Assembly: GCA_036346395.1 (NCBI GenBank)
Contig: CM070594.1
Span: 59,195,519 to 59,259,518, forward strand
Source: Hsuehochloa calcarea
Taxonomy: Eukaryota; Streptophyta; Magnoliopsida; Poales; Poaceae
Direction of reading: 5' to 3'
DNA: 64,000 bases
Part shown: positions 59,787 to 64,000 of the stretch, piece after piece
Layout of the letters: every line of letters starts with the position of its first letter
Numbering within the stretch: position 1 is the first letter of the stretch
The notes under the pieces: generated by a model
The model's database searches: none
What the model was told of the DNA's origin: nothing
What the model saw: the letters and a program-made list of their open reading frames with translations, nothing else
Translations under genes and position numbers: made by a program

Positions 59787-62593
59787 ATGTCGGATCTTAT
59801 CACCAACTGGTCGATCTCCGATCTGAATGAGAAAAAGCTTGAAGGTTTGGAAAAGGTTGGGCTACTACCCGACAGAAATATGATCCTATGGAGATCAGCA
59901 TTTGGGGAACATTCTCCAAGCGGTGAGGATGGAGAAATTACGTATTTCGCATATATCGAATGCGGCTTCAGACTCCAGTTCACTCATTTCTTTCCCAAGT
60001 TTTGGAGTATTATGGAGTGGAATTGATCAATCTGCCCCCCAATGCCATAGCCAACCTCAGCATTTTCGTCTACCTCTGCGAAGCGTACTTGAATTCCAGC
60101 AACTCTGGATCTCTTCAGGTACTACTACAGATTGGTGAATGCGAAAAAGACGACCGGTACACCTGGAGAGTGTACTTTGCGTCTCCATGACGGGAAGGCT
60201 GATGAGTACATTCCAATGTACTCCAAATCTTCGTGGTTGTCATGGAAGAAGAGTTAGTTTTACATGAAGATTACGTAGGGTGATGGCCTTTATTACAGCG
60301 GTAAGAAGGCTATCGAGAACCCACAATGGCGTTCCTCCTCGAAGAAAGAGGGGAAAATTGGGAGATGAGTTGAAGCCATCCATCTCTTGAGTGTCAGGGG
60401 TTTAACCTCCTGGCACGTGGTGAGAGACTTCTCCATACGGAGAATCAGTCCTTTGAAGGCTAGAGCTCATTCGATGCTCTGGTATATTGGTTGTGATGAT
60501 GCGACCAAGGACTCTAGGGAAGGTAAGTTCCAGTAAGAATCCGACCAGCATACCTTTCTGGTCCAACACTTTTATAATCCTAAGAACTCTTTTTTTATTA
60601 CAGTCTTGTCTTCTGATGAGATCGGTGGATCAAATGATACATCTTTGGGAGCCTAATGAGAAGGCCGGTTTCCCTTTGATCTTAACAGTTACTACTACTG
60701 GAGAGAGGGCTGAGAGACTTCGGGTAAGCATGATAATTATTTTTCACCTTTACAATCTTTTCCGGTCGGTGTTTACCTAAAAATCCTCTTTGATATGTAG
60801 TCGGTTGTTCTAAGAATTGATGAGGCCACGGAGACCTGTGAGCCAATTGACGAACCGACCAACCTTACGATCACTAGTGATCGTGTAGAGGTAGGTAACC
60901 GAAGGAAATACTTTTTGCTTAGTTGAAAAGATATGTTCATCACCCGACTAACTTTGTTTGTTGAATCAGGCAGTAGTCATTGAGTCCCATACAGTTGCTC
61001 AAGATTTGCCAAGGGCCGTTGAAACAACTGCTTTGGTGACCAATGAACCTACACCTTCCGATCTAACGATTAGGGATTCTACTCTCGACCAGTTGGTTGA
61101 AAGTATTATATTTGATCGTTCATTAAAGGATGTAGAGGGTACAACCAACACTACCAGTTCAAGACTAGAAAAATTGGTTGAAAAGAAAAGAAAAGCCAAC
61201 GCGCTTCAGAGTTAAGATAAAAAAGATAATCGGGTATGTTATAAATGAAATTATCATATGAACGCATACCTTTTTTATCCTTGGCGAACTTGAACTCTGA
61301 ACTTCCTTTCCTTTGCGCAGACCTGTTGGAGTTCCAGTCGTTCCCAATCAGGTTATTCCAGTAGGTCAGGTGATCGAGGGCACCTCCGACCAGGGCTTTC
61401 CTTAGGTAAGAAATCATGAGGAAGAAGTGGTTAGGGAAGCCCCCGAGCCTGCTTCAGTATTGGAATCCGTTTTGAATCCTGTGGTGATTGTTACTCCATC
61501 AGCGGAGGTAGGCATCTCTGCAGATCCTGATAGATTCCAACCAGAAAGGAACTCCTCGGACTAACAAGTTCCCTTTCTCTCCTCGATTTATCGAGGATAA
61601 GGAGCTTAATGATCCTTGGAGGAGAGTATCAGATCGCCTTGCAAAGGCGAATCCTGATAGGATTTTTGTCGATTATAATGATATGGCAATTCAAGTGTCC
61701 TCAACTACTCTCATGTTTCTCTTTGAAGTTTATTAAAAAACTTGAGAAAGAAATGCTATTTATGTAGCATATGGTTGAAAACCTCGCTGCGATCGGAGGC
61801 CTGACCGAGCGAATAAAGATTCTGGAGGAGAAACACTCCGAATTAGAAAGTAAATATTTTTCTGCTTAATTCTTTCTTTCTTATGTCTCCATTTCTCTCT
61901 CTTAATTATTCTCCCTTATCATATTTGATAGATTTGGAGCAAATAAAAGAAGAAGTTAAGGCTGAAAAAGCCAGAAGACTGAAGCTTGAAGAAGAGAATT
62001 AAGCTAAAAACCGGTCGATCAAAGAATTGACGACCAGAAATAAAGAAATCTTGAAAAATTCCAAGAAGAAGGCCGAAAGTAATTTAGTCGTAAACTTGAC
62101 TTAATATCTCTTCTGATCCTTTTTAGCCTAATATTTGTTTTGCTTATGCAGAACAAAATCAAGCTTTAACCAAAGTAAAGAAAGCTTTGGAATTTGAGCA
62201 GGACAAGGGGCATCAATCATGCTTAATCTTGACTTAAAGATTACTGCACTCAACAAAATGATCTTTGATATGGGATTAGGATCAACGTTGCTTTCCTTAA
62301 GTGATCCAATGGAAAAGGTAAATTACCTTGGCCATCTTTTGGAGGACCTTAAGGGCTTGCTCAAAACTACAAAAGAGAATTACGCCCAGTCCGTAAAGGA
62401 ATCTATTGCTAGCGGAGTTAGTCTTGCTTTGGCAAAACTGAAGGCGTCCGACCCCTCTACCAATCTTCAAGCTATTGAAGAATATTTTAACTGCTTGCCT
62501 GAGGAGGTTACCAAGTTTCTCAAGGAAGTTAAACCTCTTGGAGACAAGGTTGCAGAAGAAATGGAGGTCGGATCTCCATCCAACAGTGACTAA
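59787..62593 (+). pseudogene. Extra ORF of a Tat-type Gypsy element ('putative gypsy type transposon' domain)
   Basis: The frame starts MSDLITNWSISDLNEKKLEG at 59787. After one frame change near 59965 it reads PVHSFLSQVLEYYGVELINL, PPNAIANLSIFVYLCEAYLN, then a stretch ending GECTLRLHDGKADEYIPMYS. This pattern (front half ending in FVxLCEA) matches the rice domain called putative gypsy type transposon (Transposase_28). A GTAAGT donor near 60521, a TTACAG acceptor near 60603 and further exon-like blocks follow. The last (62219-62593) is a coiled-coil-like segment ending MEVGSPSNSD. It runs opposite to the integrase at 63398-64000, as antisense extra ORFs of Tat-lineage elements do. Function unknown; internal stops remain. 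Confidence 0.65.
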
Positions 62594-63397
62594 TGGAGGG
62601 CAATCTCTAGTAGTAAAAAACCCTGCAAAAGAGAGAGAGAGAGAGTATGCAAAAAATGTGTAAAAACTTACCTTTATCTTATCAATGAAAAAATAATTTT
62701 TGTTTATCCGGTCGACTTATCATATATTACCTAGCCCCCGACTGTTTTATAGTAGAAGAACTATACTATAAAAGCAGTAGACCAAGAATATGAACTTAAG
62801 TCTCAACCATTGTTTGAAAGTATGTACTAATTGTTTGAAAAAACTGATCGTGATAATACTAGGAAATCTTTTTGGTCGGAACCAGCGTTAGGTTTCGACT
62901 AGTTGTAAATCTGTTTTTCGTAATCAAAGTACTTACTAAGACAATATATGGTCGGAAGAAAAATATTTTTCTTGTGGGGAGAAAATTATATGCAAAGACA
63001 TATATAATAAGCGAAGTGGTTTTATTTCTATGTAGTGCTCAGCATTGGTCGAAATGAACTTGTTAAGAAATGAAGATCTGATTGTATTTCGTATACGTGT
63101 TCATGCTCTAGTCCATTGACGATGAGGATCGTAAGAAAAGGACCGTCGCTAGGAAGCTCCTTCCAATTGGGCGAGAACCACATGCGAAAAGGAGAGACTT
63201 TGACTATGAGGTTTTCCGTGTCACGACCAGTAGCTAAACAAGAGTAGAACAGAATTTTGAAAATAAAAAATATAATCTCCATAGTCTTAAGCATATGAAC
63301 TGCAGTCGACTAGAGCTAGGCTCTGCCATATAAATAACATCACTTGCTTTTTGGATTGATTTATTATTTATTAAACTGAATGGAAATGAAATAAAAA
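62594..63397. other. Non-coding spacer of the minus-strand Gypsy element
   Basis: Contains a (GA)n run at 62630-62645 and, on the minus strand, a second PPT-like AGTCGGGGGCTAGG (62745-62732). No frame is convincing. Confidence 0.5.
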
Positions 63398-64000
63398 CTA
63401 AACGAAAAACTTACGCAGTTGGTCAATATTCAAAGAATTAGACAAAACCCTGCCGTCTGACATGGCTAATCGTATCGAACCTGGTCGGGTGACTTCGACC
63501 ACAGTGTAAGGACCTTCCTACTTGGGATAAAGTTTATTGCGATTAGCTTGGCTCTGAATTTTTCTGAGAACCAGATCACCTACAGCTAGGCTGCGAGGTT
63601 GTACCTTACGACTGTGGTACCTTCGCATAGCTTGTTGATATATTGCCGAACACAGTAAGGCTTGGTTTCGTCGTTTCTCAAGGAAATTAACGTCGTCGAG
63701 TCGTCTTTCTTCCTGATCATTTTCATCAAAACAATCAGTGCGAGCAGAACCGATTTTTAGTTCTGGAGGAAGCATGGCTTCAGCCCCATAGACTAAAAAG
63801 AATTGTGTTTCACGGTCGCATACGGTCGTGCGTCGTCTGAACGACCTATAAAGCGAAGGAAGTTCTTTAACCCAGGCTCCTGACCGTTTTATTAACTGGT
63901 CGTATACCCGGCGTTTGACCCCCTACATTATGATACCATTGCCACCCTCAACTACTCCGTTACTCTGCGGATGAGCAACTGAAGCGAAATGGACTTTGAT
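63398..64000 (-). pseudogene. Gypsy integrase C-terminal half (runs out of the window)
   Basis: From the window edge the minus strand reads the end of the integrase core: HFASVAHPQSNGVVEGGNG, then GVKRRVYDQLIKRSGAWVKE, YGAEAMLPPE, and a C-terminal part with SLAVGDLVLRKIQ and LAMSDGRVLSNSLNIDQLRK, ending at a TAG (63400-63398). Stops at about 63926 and 63518 break it. The motifs fit Tat/RIRE2-like Gypsy elements. The catalytic Asp residues, RT and gag would lie right of the window. Confidence 0.88.

Overview
This is a nuclear genomic window from a grass, most likely Oryza or a close relative. The evidence is spliced GT-AG genes with GC-rich 5' exons, a BARE/RIRE1-type Copia element, a Sirevirus, CACTA and Mutator-like (MULE) DNA transposons, a Tourist-type MITE and an NLR fragment. 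I see two intact host genes. One is a six-exon RGG-box/SERBP1-type RNA-binding protein on the minus strand (12705-15937). The other is a ten-exon LpxA-type UDP-N-acetylglucosamine acyltransferase on the plus strand (26893-30385). Almost everything else is transposon-derived.

Left arm (1-12.6 kb): a decayed MULE transposase lies on the minus strand. It is followed by a complete non-autonomous CACTA element (2359-3672, TSD AAT) that has captured and rearranged pieces of a PCNA gene. Next come an orphan copy of the 5' flank of an NLR gene, a Sirevirus-type LTR relic, an inverted fragment of a long Gypsy-type LTR, a solo LTR (8727-11148), and an NLR relic that still carries its P-loop. Middle (12.6-31.3 kb): the RGG gene, a MITE (TSD TTA), a tandem-repeat block, the N-terminal part of another MULE abutting a Gypsy gag-pol relic, a pile of LTR fragments, then LPXA.

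Right arm (31.3-64 kb): a three-level nest. A MULE gene (start codon near 31770, continuing at 54126) is split by a BARE-like Copia element (31998-54125, TSD ATGTG). That element is itself interrupted in its leader by a 3.8-kb probable solo LTR (33902-37671, TSD CATAG). It is interrupted again just before its RNase H region by a Sirevirus (41064-52034, TSD GTTTC). Beyond the MULE lie minisatellite-rich Gypsy LTR sequence and part of a minus-strand Gypsy element whose integrase tail is at 63398-64000. A plus-strand, intron-bearing extra ORF with its own TATA box (59787-62593) lies downstream of that integrase, as in the Tat lineage.

The least expected signal is a short exon-like segment in several copies of the long Gypsy LTR family. 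A splice acceptor is followed, always in the same codon phase, by 62-74 nt encoding an acidic peptide and a stop. Also notable are the PCNA capture, the CGACTA...GTCG minisatellite shared between elements, and an LTR pair in the Sirevirus whose differences are mostly 1-3 bp indels. That indel pattern suggests assembly error may explain many of its apparent frameshifts.
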